A stretch of DNA of 64,000 nt. It comes from Aliidiomarina sp. (GTDB lineage: Bacteria > Pseudomonadota > Gammaproteobacteria > Enterobacterales > Alteromonadaceae). Of the stretch, positions 25,733 through 34,739 are shown piece by piece. The stretch's first letter is position 1; every line of letters starts with the position of its first letter. Where the stretch lies: positions 1 through 64,000 of the forward strand of contig NZ_JAIUMR010000013.1 in the NCBI RefSeq assembly GCF_022565475.1. Direction: 5' to 3'. The notes below the pieces were generated by a model. It searched no databases and was not told the origin of the DNA. It saw nothing but the letters and a program-made list of their open reading frames with translations. Both the position numbers and the translations under genes were made by a program.

Positions 25733-28024
25733 ATGCTAAAGAAACTCAGTCATTTAATTTGGAAACTGGCATTAATTGCTGTGGTTTGCGTCGGTTTCTA
25801 TATGATTTATCTTGACTCGCTCGTGACCAAACGTTTCACCGAAGCTCGCTATCAGGCTCCCGCACTGCTCTATAGCCGTGCATTTGAACTCGCACCAGGG
25901 CTTGGTGTAACACTCGCGCAATTAGAGCGAGAATTGCAGGCACTAGATTATCGCGCCACGCGTTACGCACGAAATGTCGGTGAATATCGTCGCCAAGGAC
26001 AAGAAGTGCTGCTTTATCGCCGCGGATTTGATTTTCCGGATGGATACGAGCCAGACCTTCGTGTTCGGCTGCGGTTTGATGCGGATAATTACTTGGTCGA
26101 AATAGAGACATGGCCAGGCCAGGAATTTATCAATGGTTTGCGCCTTGAACCGCAGCTGGTAGGTCGTTTCGCTTCCGACAATCAGGAAGAACGTCTGCTC
26201 GTTGGTTTGGAGCAGGTACCCAATTTACTGCAAGAGACCTTACTACTCATCGAAGACCGCGACTTTTATCATCACTGGGGTGTCAAACCGACGTCAATTA
26301 TCCGTGCTGCTTTGGCAAATTTGGCGGCTGGAAGGACGGTACAGGGCGGTAGCACTATCACCCAGCAACTCGTGAAGAATATGTTTCTTAGCCATGAAAA
26401 GCGCATGGTACGAAAAATCAACGAGGCTTTCATGGCGTTGATTTTGGATTTTCGTTTTAGCAAAGATGAAATACTCGAAACTTATTTTAACGAGGTTTAT
26501 TTTGGCCAAGATCGCGGTCATGCAGTTCATGGCATCGGTTTGGCAACGCAATTCTATTTCGGTAAACAACCGGAGCAACTGACACCAGCGGAAATCGCAA
26601 TGCTGGTCGGTATGATCCGTGGTCCGGGGCTCTATAACCCGTACCGCCATCAGGAGCGTGCAGCGGAACGCCGTGACTTTGTGTTGCATCTCATGTTTGA
26701 GCACGACCTTATTAATCGTCCGCAATTGATTGCCGGACTTGAGTCACCGATTGTCACGCGTGCGAGTGCGCGCCTAATTGCACGGCAACGTGCGGACTAT
26801 ATCGATTTGGTGCAAACAGAATTGCGTCAATTGATACCGGGAAGACAATGGCAACAGACAGGACTAAAAGTATTCACTTATTTTGATCCTTGGCTGCAAG
26901 CCGAATTAGAGCAGGCAGTGTATAACCGTATGGAACAGCTGCCGGATCATGAAATACAAGCGGCAGCTGTCGTAACCGATTATCATACAGGCACAGTGCG
27001 CGCTTTAGTTGGCGGTCGGACACCGGTATTCGGTGGCTTTAATCGCGCGTTCCAATCACGGCGGCAAATTGGCTCACTTATGAAGCCGTTGCTGTATACC
27101 TTGGCTCTCGAAGACGACACGCAGTTTTCCTTGGCAACCATTCTGCATGATGAGCCGCTCAGCATCACCAATGAGCGCGGTGTCACTTGGCAACCGCGTA
27201 ACTTTGACGGGGAATTTCGCGGTCCTGTTTCTCTTTATCAAAGTTGGCTCGACTCGCGCAATATTCCGGCTATTGAAGTGGGGCAGAAGCTCACCCCAGC
27301 AAGACTTCGCCAACGTTTGCTGGAATTGGGTGTGCGCGCTGATATCCGGCCTTATCCTGCCCTCGCACTGGGTACATTAGAAACCAGTCCGCTCGCGGTC
27401 AACGAACTGTATGGTTATCTCGCCAATTATGGTGAAGGCTATCGGTTAACCTCCATTCATGGTGTCAGTACCCATCGCGGCGACGTGCTCTATGTGCAAG
27501 AGCGCCGAGTAAATCAAGGTTTTCGTCCGGAAGCAGCTTACTTAGCGCGCTATGCTTCGCATGGTGTCATTGAATTTGGTACCGGGCGCAGTTTGGGCCA
27601 GCACATTCGCCAACCGATCGGTGGTAAAACCGGATCGACCAACGATCTTCGCGACAGTTGGTTTGTCTCTTTTGATAATCGCTATTTGCTCACAGTGTGG
27701 TTAGGGCGTGATGATAACCAACCGATAGGCTTGACCGGCAGTCGTGGTGCCTTGCCTGTCGCGCAGAATTTCTGGCAGCAGCAAGAGGTGTTTCCATTGA
27801 ACTTGACGCCACCACCAGGCGTGGCTATGCGCCATTGGGACGCCGAAACAGGAATGGCTATCGCTAGTGGTTGCCCCGGCTCAAGGGCATTACCAGGAAT
27901 TGCCAACGGCATTGACGTGCAGGGCTGTGTCGTTGACGATGAACGCTTGGCGGAAGAGCGTGAGGAAGACGCAGAGCAACGCGGTTTCTGGCGGCGCTTG
28001 TTTGGCCGTGGCTCCAATGACTAG
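25733..28024 (+). CDS. mrcB: Penicillin-binding protein 1B
   Basis: A 763-aa bifunctional peptidoglycan synthase, anchored by one N-terminal membrane segment (about 5-28). In order it has a UB2H-like domain (QAPALLYSRAFELAPG), a glycosyltransferase 51 domain with catalytic Glu174 in EDRDFYHHWG and GGSTITQQLVKNMFL, and a transpeptidase domain. That domain has the SxxK serine (Ser448, GSLMKP), SRN and KTGSTND. The C-terminal tail is highly charged. The start at 25733 has AAAGGA just upstream, and the in-frame start at 25694 lies inside hrpB. The order hrpB-mrcB is conserved in gammaproteobacteria. Confidence 0.96.
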   Translation: MLKKLSHLIWKLALIAVVCVGFYMIYLDSLVTKRFTEARYQAPALLYSRAFELAPGLGVTLAQLERELQALDYRATRYARNVGEYRRQGQEVLLYRRGFDFPDGYEPDLRVRLRFDADNYLVEIETWPGQEFINGLRLEPQLVGRFASDNQEERLLVGLEQVPNLLQETLLLIEDRDFYHHWGVKPTSIIRAALANLAAGRTVQGGSTITQQLVKNMFLSHEKRMVRKINEAFMALILDFRFSKDEILETYFNEVYFGQDRGHAVHGIGLATQFYFGKQPEQLTPAEIAMLVGMIRGPGLYNPYRHQERAAERRDFVLHLMFEHDLINRPQLIAGLESPIVTRASARLIARQRADYIDLVQTELRQLIPGRQWQQTGLKVFTYFDPWLQAELEQAVYNRMEQLPDHEIQAAAVVTDYHTGTVRALVGGRTPVFGGFNRAFQSRRQIGSLMKPLLYTLALEDDTQFSLATILHDEPLSITNERGVTWQPRNFDGEFRGPVSLYQSWLDSRNIPAIEVGQKLTPARLRQRLLELGVRADIRPYPALALGTLETSPLAVNELYGYLANYGEGYRLTSIHGVSTHRGDVLYVQERRVNQGFRPEAAYLARYASHGVIEFGTGRSLGQHIRQPIGGKTGSTNDLRDSWFVSFDNRYLLTVWLGRDDNQPIGLTGSRGALPVAQNFWQQQEVFPLNLTPPPGVAMRHWDAETGMAIASGCPGSRALPGIANGIDVQGCVVDDERLAEEREEDAEQRGFWRRLFGRGSND

Positions 28025-28044
28025 GCTCGTATTTTGAAACCAAG

Positions 28045-28074
28045 GGTCACGCTCAGCAAACGCCAAGCGTGACC
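28045..28074. terminator. Hairpin between convergent mrcB and maeA
   Basis: A perfect 9-bp stem (GGTCACGCT 28045-28053 with AGCGTGACC 28066-28074) has a 12-nt loop and lies in the 70-base gap between two convergent genes. There is no strong T-run on either side, so it is a weak candidate for shared termination. Confidence 0.5.
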
Positions 28075-28094
28075 TGTAACCGGATCTTTTAGCG

Positions 28095-29789
28095 TTAAAT
28101 ACTGACTCGTTTGTATTGACGATATTCTGCCTGCCAGAAATTGTTGTCGATTCGCTGGCGGAACGTGTCGTCCTCAAGCTCTAGCGCATGACCTTGTTGT
28201 TGAGCGACTTTGCCGACAGCGAAGGCTATTTCTTTACTGAGTGCGGCAATTTCTGTGATTGCCGGCAATAGGTGACTGGATAAGCCGCGAACTTGCGGCG
28301 AATGTTCAGCCAATGTTCTGCTCGCAGCCATCAGCATTTCTTCGGTAATTCGATTCGCTTTTACCGCCAAGACACCAAGCCCAATACCGGGGAAAATGTA
28401 ACTGTTATTGCATTGCGCGATTGGGTAAGTCTTGCCCTCATAATGAACCGGCGCAAATGGACTTCCAGTCGCAATAATAGCTTTTCCTTGGGTCCAACGA
28501 ACCACGTCATTCGGATCGGCTTCAACGCGTCGCGACGGATTCGAAAGCGGGAAAATAATGGGCTCGGGCGTATATTGCTGCATGGCATTGACCACCTGCT
28601 CGGTGAATAAACCCGGTTGCCCAGAAACACCAATGAGGACCGTCGGTTGAGCGCAATGCATGACATCCAGTAGCGACGGATAATCACCACTAAACTGCCA
28701 GTGTTGAACCACGGATTGAGGCTGCACTAAAGCTTCTTGGAAGTCGCGCAAATCAGCCATTCCTTCGCATAAGAGGCCAAAGCGGTCGACCATGAAAATA
28801 CGCGCTTTCGCTTCTTCACGACTCAAGCCTTCAGCGCACATGTGCGAAATAATGTGCTCGGCGATACCGCAACCAGCGGAGCCAGAGCCGACAAAGACAA
28901 CTTTCTGCTCCGAAAGCTTTTCACCTTTGCTCTGACAGGCCGCAAGCAACGATCCGGCGGTGACTGCTGCAGTTCCCTGAATATCGTCATTAAAGCAGCA
29001 CACTTGATCTTGATAACGTTTCAAAATGGGCATCGCCGTTTGTTGGGCGAAATCCTCAAATTGAATCATCACATTGGGCCAACGGCGTTTGACGGCATGA
29101 ATAAACTTGTCGATAAAGGCGTCGTACTCGTCACCGGTAATGCGCTTGTGTCGCGCTCCCATATACATGGGATCATTGAGCAACTTCTCATTATTGGTAC
29201 CGACGTCAAGCATGACCGGCAGGGTATAGGCTGGACTGATACCACCACACGCGGTGTAAAGTGACAGTTTGCCGATAGGAATACCCATACCACCGATACC
29301 TTGGTCACCTAAGCCCAAAATGCGCTCGCCATCAGTGACCACGATCACCTTGACGTTGCGTTTGGTCGCATTGCGAAGGATATCGTCCATTTGCTCGCGT
29401 TCGGCATAAGAAATGAATAGGCCTCGGGAACTGCGGTAAATATCGGAAAACTTCTCGCACGCGTCACCAACTGTCGGGGTGTAAATAATCGGCATCATTT
29501 CTTCAAGATGTGACGACACTAAGCGATGAAACATGGTTTCGTTATTGTCTTGAATGGCGCGCAAATAAATATGCTTATTCAGTGGTGTATCGAAGCTTTG
29601 GTACTGCATGTACGCACGGCTGACTTGCTCTTCGATGGTTTCATAGCGCGGTGGCAGTAAGCCAGTGAGATTAAAGGCGATACGCTCGTCACGAGTAAAG
29701 GCACTGCCTTTATTTAAAAGAGGTGTTTCTAATAGCGACGGTCCAGCGTGAGGGATATAAAGAGGACCTTTCTCAACGTTTTGACTCAT
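28095..29789 (-). CDS. maeA: NAD-dependent malic enzyme
   Basis: A 564-aa cytoplasmic enzyme oxidatively decarboxylating malate to pyruvate. The malic enzyme landmarks are present: [42 protein letters not shown] with the catalytic Tyr/Lys region, the metal-binding [13 protein letters not shown], and the nucleotide fold [15 protein letters not shown]. The length matches E. coli MaeA (565 aa), which uses NAD. Its promoter must lie to the right of 29789, in the gap also holding the hemL terminator. Confidence 0.96.
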   Translation of the reverse strand: MSQNVEKGPLYIPHAGPSLLETPLLNKGSAFTRDERIAFNLTGLLPPRYETIEEQVSRAYMQYQSFDTPLNKHIYLRAIQDNNETMFHRLVSSHLEEMMPIIYTPTVGDACEKFSDIYRSSRGLFISYAEREQMDDILRNATKRNVKVIVVTDGERILGLGDQGIGGMGIPIGKLSLYTACGGISPAYTLPVMLDVGTNNEKLLNDPMYMGARHKRITGDEYDAFIDKFIHAVKRRWPNVMIQFEDFAQQTAMPILKRYQDQVCCFNDDIQGTAAVTAGSLLAACQSKGEKLSEQKVVFVGSGSAGCGIAEHIISHMCAEGLSREEAKARIFMVDRFGLLCEGMADLRDFQEALVQPQSVVQHWQFSGDYPSLLDVMHCAQPTVLIGVSGQPGLFTEQVVNAMQQYTPEPIIFPLSNPSRRVEADPNDVVRWTQGKAIIATGSPFAPVHYEGKTYPIAQCNNSYIFPGIGLGVLAVKANRITEEMLMAASRTLAEHSPQVRGLSSHLLPAITEIAALSKEIAFAVGKVAQQQGHALELEDDTFRQRIDNNFWQAEYRQYKRVSI

Positions 29790-29830
29790 GCGTACTCCAA
29801 CAACTGAATAAAATACATGTGCGACAAAAT

Positions 29831-29874
29831 AAAACTGCCAGCCGGATAGTGTAGCACTTTCCGTCGCTGGCAGT
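29831..29874 (-). terminator. Rho-independent terminator of hemL
   Basis: The stem ACTGCCAGC (29834-29842) / GCTGGCAGT (29866-29874) is a perfect 9-bp pairing. On the minus strand it is followed by TTTTATTTTG. It sits 30 bases after the hemL stop and ends the hemJ-pyrB-hemL series before maeA. Confidence 0.88.
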
Positions 29875-29903
29875 GATTAGACCGCGAAAATTCTTCCGTT
29901 TGC

Positions 29904-31187
29904 TCACTTTAACAAACTGAAGGCTCGCTCAGCGGCTTGCAATGTTTCTTCGATGTCGGTTGCGGTGTGTGCGAGTGACATAAAGCCAGCCTCATAGGCA
30001 CTTGGGGCTAAGTACACACCACGATGTAACATCTCATGATAGAAGGTACGGAAGTGCTCCATATTACAATGCGTGGCTTGCTCGTATGTGGTCACTTTCT
30101 CTACATCAGTAAAAAAGAACCCAAACATGCCGCCCGCTTGACTGGTTGTAAACGGAACGCCTTTAGCATCAGCGATTTCTTGTAGTCCTGAAGTAAGTTC
30201 AGTCACTAAGGTCTTGAGTTGCGCGTAAATACTACTGTCGTGCAATAAGTTCAATGCCGCCAGACCTGCGGCCATGGCGACCGGGTTGCCGGACAAGGTA
30301 CCTGCTTGGTAAACCGGGCCGACAGGGGCGATAAAGTCCATAATCTCGCGCTTGCCACCGAAGGCTCCCACCGGCATACCACCACCAATAACTTTACCTA
30401 AGCAGGTTAAATCAGGTTTGACACCAAAAAACTCTTGAGCACCACCGCGACTAACGCGGAAACCGGTCATGACTTCGTCAAAAATCAGGACACTATTGTA
30501 TTCGTCACAGACAGCACGCAGACCTTCGAGAAAACCAGGCTCTGGCAAAATGCAGTTCATGTTGCCGGCAACCGGCTCAACAATAATACAAGCAATTTGG
30601 TCGCCCACTTCGGCAAAGATCTGCCGAACTTCATCGAGATTATTGTAACTGACGGTGAGCGTATGTTTAGCAAAGTCTTCCGGAATACCTGGTGAATTCG
30701 GCACGCCGAGGGTTAAAGCGCCAGACCCGGCTTTCACCAGTAACGCATCAGCATGGCCGTGGTAACAGCCTTCAAACTTAAGGATTTTGTCCCGGCCAGT
30801 ATAACCACGAGCAAGACGAATAGCGCTCATGGTTGCTTCCGTCCCCGAGTTCACCATGCGTACTTTCTCAATCGACGGCACCATGGAAATAACTTTCTCC
30901 GCCATCGTGATCTCGATCGCTGTTGGCGTACCGAAACTCAACCCGCGCTCCGCTGCTTCGATGGCCGCATCACGAATTTCCGGGTGGTTATGGCCCAAAA
31001 TCATCGGCCCCCAAGAGCCGATGTAGTCGATATAACGATTACCATCAACGTCAAATAAATAAGCGCCTTGCGCCCGCTCGATAAACAGCGGTGTACCACC
31101 GACGCCTTTAAATGCGCGAACGGGCGAGTTCACCCCACCAGGAATATAGTCTTGGGCTCTTTTAAATAGATCTTCAGAACGAGACAT
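29904..31187 (-). CDS. hemL: Glutamate-1-semialdehyde 2,1-aminomutase
   Basis: A 427-aa PLP enzyme converting glutamate-1-semialdehyde to 5-aminolevulinate, the committed heme precursor in the C5 pathway. The motifs [44 protein letters not shown] and the PLP-lysine segment [18 protein letters not shown] are intact. The length equals E. coli HemL (426 aa). It is last in a minus-strand series after hemJ and pyrB, with only 14 bases after pyrB. In E. coli, erpA is its neighbour, and here erpA lies close by on the other strand. Confidence 0.97.
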   Translation of the reverse strand: MSRSEDLFKRAQDYIPGGVNSPVRAFKGVGGTPLFIERAQGAYLFDVDGNRYIDYIGSWGPMILGHNHPEIRDAAIEAAERGLSFGTPTAIEITMAEKVISMVPSIEKVRMVNSGTEATMSAIRLARGYTGRDKILKFEGCYHGHADALLVKAGSGALTLGVPNSPGIPEDFAKHTLTVSYNNLDEVRQIFAEVGDQIACIIVEPVAGNMNCILPEPGFLEGLRAVCDEYNSVLIFDEVMTGFRVSRGGAQEFFGVKPDLTCLGKVIGGGMPVGAFGGKREIMDFIAPVGPVYQAGTLSGNPVAMAAGLAALNLLHDSSIYAQLKTLVTELTSGLQEIADAKGVPFTTSQAGGMFGFFFTDVEKVTTYEQATHCNMEHFRTFYHEMLHRGVYLAPSAYEAGFMSLAHTATDIEETLQAAERAFSLLK

Positions 31188-31201
31188 GCGTCACAACCTC
31201 T

Positions 31202-32218
31202 TTAATTAATGGCTTTGTCGCTATACCAAATCACATCGGTATCGTAGCGGCTAACTAGGTGTTCAACGCCGAGTGTTGCGGCGAAGAGGGCCATACGAAT
31301 GAGAACACCATTATCCGCTTGACGGAAAATAGCTAAATTCGGGTTTTGGTTTAAGTCATTATCAAGTTCGTTTGCCTCAGCGCGCGAATCACGTGGTAAC
31401 GGGTGCATAATTACCGTGTTAGGCTTGTAATGACGGGTATATATTTCGCTGTTCAAACGGAAGCGGCCACGATATTGTTCCGCTTCTTCGAGGCTATTGA
31501 AACGTTCTTGCTGAATGCGGGTTTGATAGACAATGTCCGCATCCAGAGAGCCGCTTAATTCTGATGTGTTGATCACCTGATGGCCGGCATTGGTAAGGGC
31601 ATCACAGATTGACTGTGGCATCGCCAACTCGGGCGGTGAAATCAGGGTTAAGCGCACGTTCTTAAACATACACAATAGCTTCGAAAGAGAATGTACGGTA
31701 CGGCCGTATTTGAGATCACCGAGCATGCAAATATGCATTCCATCGATGCTGCCACCGTGATGGGCAAGCTCTTTCTCGATGGTGTACAAATCAAGTAGCG
31801 CTTGAGTGGGGTGTTCATTGGCACCATCGCCACCGTTAATCACCGGGACGCGACTGCCTTCAGCAAATTCAGTGACTGAGCCAGCTTTTGGATGGCGCAT
31901 GGCAATGATGTCGCTATAACTTGAAAGTACGCGCGCAGTGTCATAGAGCGACTCACCTTTGGCTAATGCTGAGCTTTCCATGCCGGTCGTTTCACGCACT
32001 TCGCCACCGAGCAAATTGAACGCCGTACCGAAACTAATCCGGGTTCGCGTGGAAGGCTCAAAAAAGAGGTTGCCAAGAATCGCGCCGTCGAGCACGCGCG
32101 TGCGTTTACGGCGGTGGGCATACGGTTCCATTTGGTCCGCAATACGAAAAATGTGTTCAATTGCATCGCGGTCAAATTGGTCAACCGAGAGAATGTTAGC
32201 TCCGGTAAATTTCATCAT
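31202..32218 (-). CDS. pyrB: Aspartate carbamoyltransferase, catalytic chain
   Basis: A 338-aa pyrimidine-biosynthesis enzyme condensing carbamoyl phosphate with aspartate. The carbamoyl-phosphate loop FFEPSTRTRISF (about residues 55-66), EHPTQALLDLYTI, GDLKYGRTVHSL and HPLPRDSRAEA are all present. The long form without an adjacent pyrI suggests a type that does not use the E. coli regulatory chain. The start at 32218 (MMKFTGANILSVDQF) matches homologues. The extra in-frame codons up to 32260 look untranslated, and the ribosome-binding site is weak. It is sandwiched between two heme genes. Confidence 0.95.
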   Translation of the reverse strand: MMKFTGANILSVDQFDRDAIEHIFRIADQMEPYAHRRKRTRVLDGAILGNLFFEPSTRTRISFGTAFNLLGGEVRETTGMESSALAKGESLYDTARVLSSYSDIIAMRHPKAGSVTEFAEGSRVPVINGGDGANEHPTQALLDLYTIEKELAHHGGSIDGMHICMLGDLKYGRTVHSLSKLLCMFKNVRLTLISPPELAMPQSICDALTNAGHQVINTSELSGSLDADIVYQTRIQQERFNSLEEAEQYRGRFRLNSEIYTRHYKPNTVIMHPLPRDSRAEANELDNDLNQNPNLAIFRQADNGVLIRMALFAATLGVEHLVSRYDTDVIWYSDKAIN

Positions 32219-32287
32219 CAGTGGCGTTTCCGACGTAAGTGGCTGATGGCCGCAAAGCATACCAGAAAGAGCGGCATGGCACAGCCT

Positions 32288-32725
32288 CTAGGGTTTTAAA
32301 ACAGCTAAAATAATGATCGCGAACAAGAGAATAACCGGCATTTCGTTGAACCAACGGAACCATCGTCCAGAACGCGTCACTTGGTCATCACGAAATTGCT
32401 TGAGTAGGCGAAAGCAATATAAATGATAGATAACGAGCACTGCGACTAAAAGTAACTTCCAATGCATCCATGTACTAAACTGCAACCATGCGCTGCCATA
32501 GAGTACAATCAGGCCAGTGCCAAAAATAATCGTTAAGACCATGAATGGCGTGACGAAATAAAGTAACCTACGCTCCATGATTTTTAATTGCGCGTGTACT
32601 TTGGGTTCAACGGACTCAGCATGGTAAACAAAAAGCCGCGGCAAATAGAAGATGCCAGCAAACCAAGCCACCATGAAAATCAGGTGTAGGGCTTTAAACC
32701 ATTGTACCCAAAGTAATTCGTTCAT
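32288..32725 (-). CDS. hemJ: HemJ-family protoporphyrinogen IX oxidase
   Basis: A 145-aa membrane protein with about four membrane segments. The N-terminal motif KALHLIFMVAWFAGIFYLPR LFVYH carries the conserved His residues of the HemJ (UPF0093/TIGR00701) family, and EPKVHAQLKIMERRLLYFVTP follows. HemJ oxidises protoporphyrinogen IX to protoporphyrin IX near the end of heme synthesis. Placement upstream of pyrB-hemL supports the heme role. The start at 32725 has TGAGGA before it. A TTG at 32737 overlaps that site and is disfavoured. Confidence 0.88.
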   Translation of the reverse strand: MNELLWVQWFKALHLIFMVAWFAGIFYLPRLFVYHAESVEPKVHAQLKIMERRLLYFVTPFMVLTIIFGTGLIVLYGSAWLQFSTWMHWKLLLVAVLVIYHLYCFRLLKQFRDDQVTRSGRWFRWFNEMPVILLFAIIILAVLKP

Positions 32726-32811
32726 GTTTATCCTCAAAGCTGTGCCTAGTGAATCGGTAACAATGTAGCATACCGCGCAGCTGCTCGACAGTCAGCAAAA
32801 AGGGGTGGTGT

Positions 32812-33525
32812 TTGCCATACTATTTTAGGTTTTTAGTTTCTAATAAACGTCGTACTGCGGTTACGCTCGGGTTACTTGTTAGTTTAATCGTGCTGGGTTT
32901 CATGCTCGGTAATACGCGTGGACTCTATCTTGAGCAGCAAACGCGTCTCTTGGATAACCAAAAGGTCAATTTACAGCAGACTATTTATCAACTTGAATAT
33001 CGGAACAATATTCTTGCGGTTGAACTTGATGTTGAGCGAGCGGCGAATCGTTCATTGCTACAAGAACTGCGCACGGCTCAAGAAGAGATCAACCAGACTC
33101 GTCGTGAGTTAGCATTTTATCAACGGGTGCTGGCGCCAGAGCTTGACGCCGAGGGTATCACCATTGACTCCGTGCTCGTTCGCACGATACCGGCTACAGA
33201 CAGTTATTATTTCCGGGTTATCTTGCTCCATACCGAACGTTTGCAACAACTTGTTCGCGGGCGCATGGAGGTCATTGTTCGTGGTCAGCAGGACGGGCAG
33301 CGGACGGAATTAAATGTACTCGAATTGAGTGGAGCGGAAAGCTCAAGTGTTGAGTTCGCTATGAGCTATTTTTCATTACAAGAAGCGACCTGGACTTTTC
33401 CAGCCAATTTTAACCCTGAATCGTTCGTGATCAGAGTCCGCTCAAGTGCAGGACAGCAAACTGAGCGCCAGTTTCCGTGGGGTGAATTACTGAGTAGTGC
33501 TGAAGAAATCGACGACGAGAGTTGA
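32812..33525 (+). CDS. Membrane-anchored coiled-coil protein, DUF6776-like
   Basis: A 237-aa protein with one N-terminal membrane segment (about residues 14-34) and a coiled coil (about 40-105, rich in Glu, Gln and Leu heptads such as LLDNQKVNLQQTIYQLE). A beta-rich C-terminal domain (about 115-225) and an acidic tail follow. The architecture matches the DUF6776 family common near erpA in gammaproteobacteria. The function is unknown, and the topology suggests a periplasmic C-terminus. The start is TTG at 32812 after a purine-rich AAGGGG tract. No better start is visible. Confidence 0.78.
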   Translation: MPYYFRFLVSNKRRTAVTLGLLVSLIVLGFMLGNTRGLYLEQQTRLLDNQKVNLQQTIYQLEYRNNILAVELDVERAANRSLLQELRTAQEEINQTRRELAFYQRVLAPELDAEGITIDSVLVRTIPATDSYYFRVILLHTERLQQLVRGRMEVIVRGQQDGQRTELNVLELSGAESSSVEFAMSYFSLQEATWTFPANFNPESFVIRVRSSAGQQTERQFPWGELLSSAEEIDDES

Positions 33526-33594
33526 TTCGAAGGTCGCCATCAGCGACAATATGCCCCCGAATTTGTAGTTTAAGATAGAAGTGGAGCGACCGCG

Positions 33595-33942
33595 ATGAGT
33601 GCTGTAGAACAGGCCATGCCAATTGAATTCTCAGAAGCAGCTGCAATCCGCGTGCGGACGTTAATTGCTGATGAAGAAAATCCGAACCTGAAGCTGCGCG
33701 TCTTTGTGACTGGTGGTGGTTGTTCAGGTTTTCAATATGGGTTCACCTTCGATGAGAAAGTAAATCCAGGTGACATGGAAATTCCCAAAGAAGGTGTCAC
33801 CTTGGTGGTTGATCCGATGAGCCTGCAATATCTGGTTGGTGGCGTCGTTGATTATGAAGAAGGCCTACAAGGCGCTCGATTTTTCGTTAACAACCCAAAT
33901 GCGACGACAACCTGCGGCTGTGGCTCCTCATTCTCTGTTTGA
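33595..33942 (+). CDS. erpA: Iron-sulfur cluster insertion protein ErpA
   Basis: A 115-aa A-type carrier that transfers Fe-S clusters to apo-proteins, including isoprenoid-pathway enzymes. The three conserved cysteines are visible: one in [11 protein letters not shown] and the C-terminal pair in [27 protein letters not shown] is typical. The length matches E. coli ErpA (114 aa). GTGGAGCGACCGCG precedes the ATG. A terminator lies about 90 bases downstream. Confidence 0.97.
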   Translation: MSAVEQAMPIEFSEAAAIRVRTLIADEENPNLKLRVFVTGGGCSGFQYGFTFDEKVNPGDMEIPKEGVTLVVDPMSLQYLVGGVVDYEEGLQGARFFVNNPNATTTCGCGSSFSV

Positions 33943-34030
33943 TCTAGCGCATACGCGCACTCGAAAGAATCAGACAGCTTGCATAGAGTTGTTGTAAAAA
34001 CGTACAACTGATAAGTCCTTCAAACGTATA

Positions 34031-34059
34031 GCCCTGATCCAAGCTCAGGGCTTTTTTTT
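34031..34059 (+). terminator. Rho-independent terminator after erpA
   Basis: The stem GCCCTGA (34031-34037) / TCAGGGC (34045-34051) has a 7-nt loop and is followed by eight T residues. The rest of the 293-base gap between erpA and the next gene is AT-rich and probably holds that gene's promoter. I saw no other feature in it. Confidence 0.92.
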
Positions 34060-34235
34060 ATTCGTTTTGCTATAAATCCGCATAGAAAACCCCTTGATTT
34101 TAACAATTTTAATACACAAAAAGACTTGCCATTCCATCGTCGAAACGAAAAAATGACCAACGATTTCTTGAAGCATGCGCTGAACTTCCGAATGCGCGAT
34201 GACTTCAGTTCAAGAATTCTTTTCAAAGGCATACT

Positions 34236-34640
34236 ATGAACCGTTGGTTAGTTTTAGCGAGTGCAGGTTGGTTTGCGGTGAATGGGGTGACAGCTCCAGT
34301 CGCGAAACAAACGACGTTGCAGGGTGAAGAACTTGCTCGCCAAATTTGCTTTCTCATTAGCGCTGACGATCGCCGAGAATTCCAAGCGTTAATCAACCGT
34401 AGTAATCTGCGCTTGAATAATCTTTTTAACTCTGTGCGTTGCAATGGTTACACGCTGCTTCAGTTTGCCGTTACTGCAGAAGCGCTAGAAGTGGGGTCCT
34501 TACTTGCTCGTAGTTTACCTTCGCGAATGATTATGGAACCAGATCACAACGGCCGCACTATCTTTCAGTGGGCAGAAACCACCGGCTACGACAGTTCGCA
34601 GATTATTCAAGCGTTACGCCAAAGACTCCCTAGCATTTAA
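34236..34640 (+). CDS. Exported protein, DUF3718-like
   Basis: A 134-aa protein with an N-terminal signal peptide (about 1-19). The mature part has two cysteines (ARQICFLISADDRREF and SVRCNGYTLLQFAV). The CNG-x-x-L-L-x-F-A pattern, with an upstream Cys and DRREF, resembles the DUF3718 family of Shewanella and relatives. This is a tentative assignment from memory. The two Cys may form a disulfide in the periplasm. AAGGC lies upstream of the ATG. The function is unknown. It lies between the erpA terminator and pepQ, probably as its own unit. Confidence 0.65.
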   Translation: MNRWLVLASAGWFAVNGVTAPVAKQTTLQGEELARQICFLISADDRREFQALINRSNLRLNNLFNSVRCNGYTLLQFAVTAEALEVGSLLARSLPSRMIMEPDHNGRTIFQWAETTGYDSSQIIQALRQRLPSI

Positions 34641-34678
34641 CCTTCGCTCCTGCTTTGCTACACTGTCACCGAACGTGC

Positions 34679-34697
34679 TCAGCCGCGCGGCGGCTGA
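34679..34697. repeat. 19-nt GC-rich palindrome between DUF3718-like gene and pepQ
   Basis: TCAGCCGC (34679-34686) and GCGGCTGA (34690-34697) form a perfect 8-bp stem with a 3-nt loop. No T-run follows, so it is not a standard terminator. It could be a REP-like element or an operator. No second copy was noticed in the window. Confidence 0.6.
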
Positions 34698-34739
34698 CGT
34701 TATTCCTCGCTGAAAAATGCGGTCATCATGAGAGGGTGT

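Noticed and set aside
32288-32725. CopD-type copper resistance membrane protein
   Set aside because: The N-terminal His-containing motif and short length fit HemJ, and hemL is in the same series.
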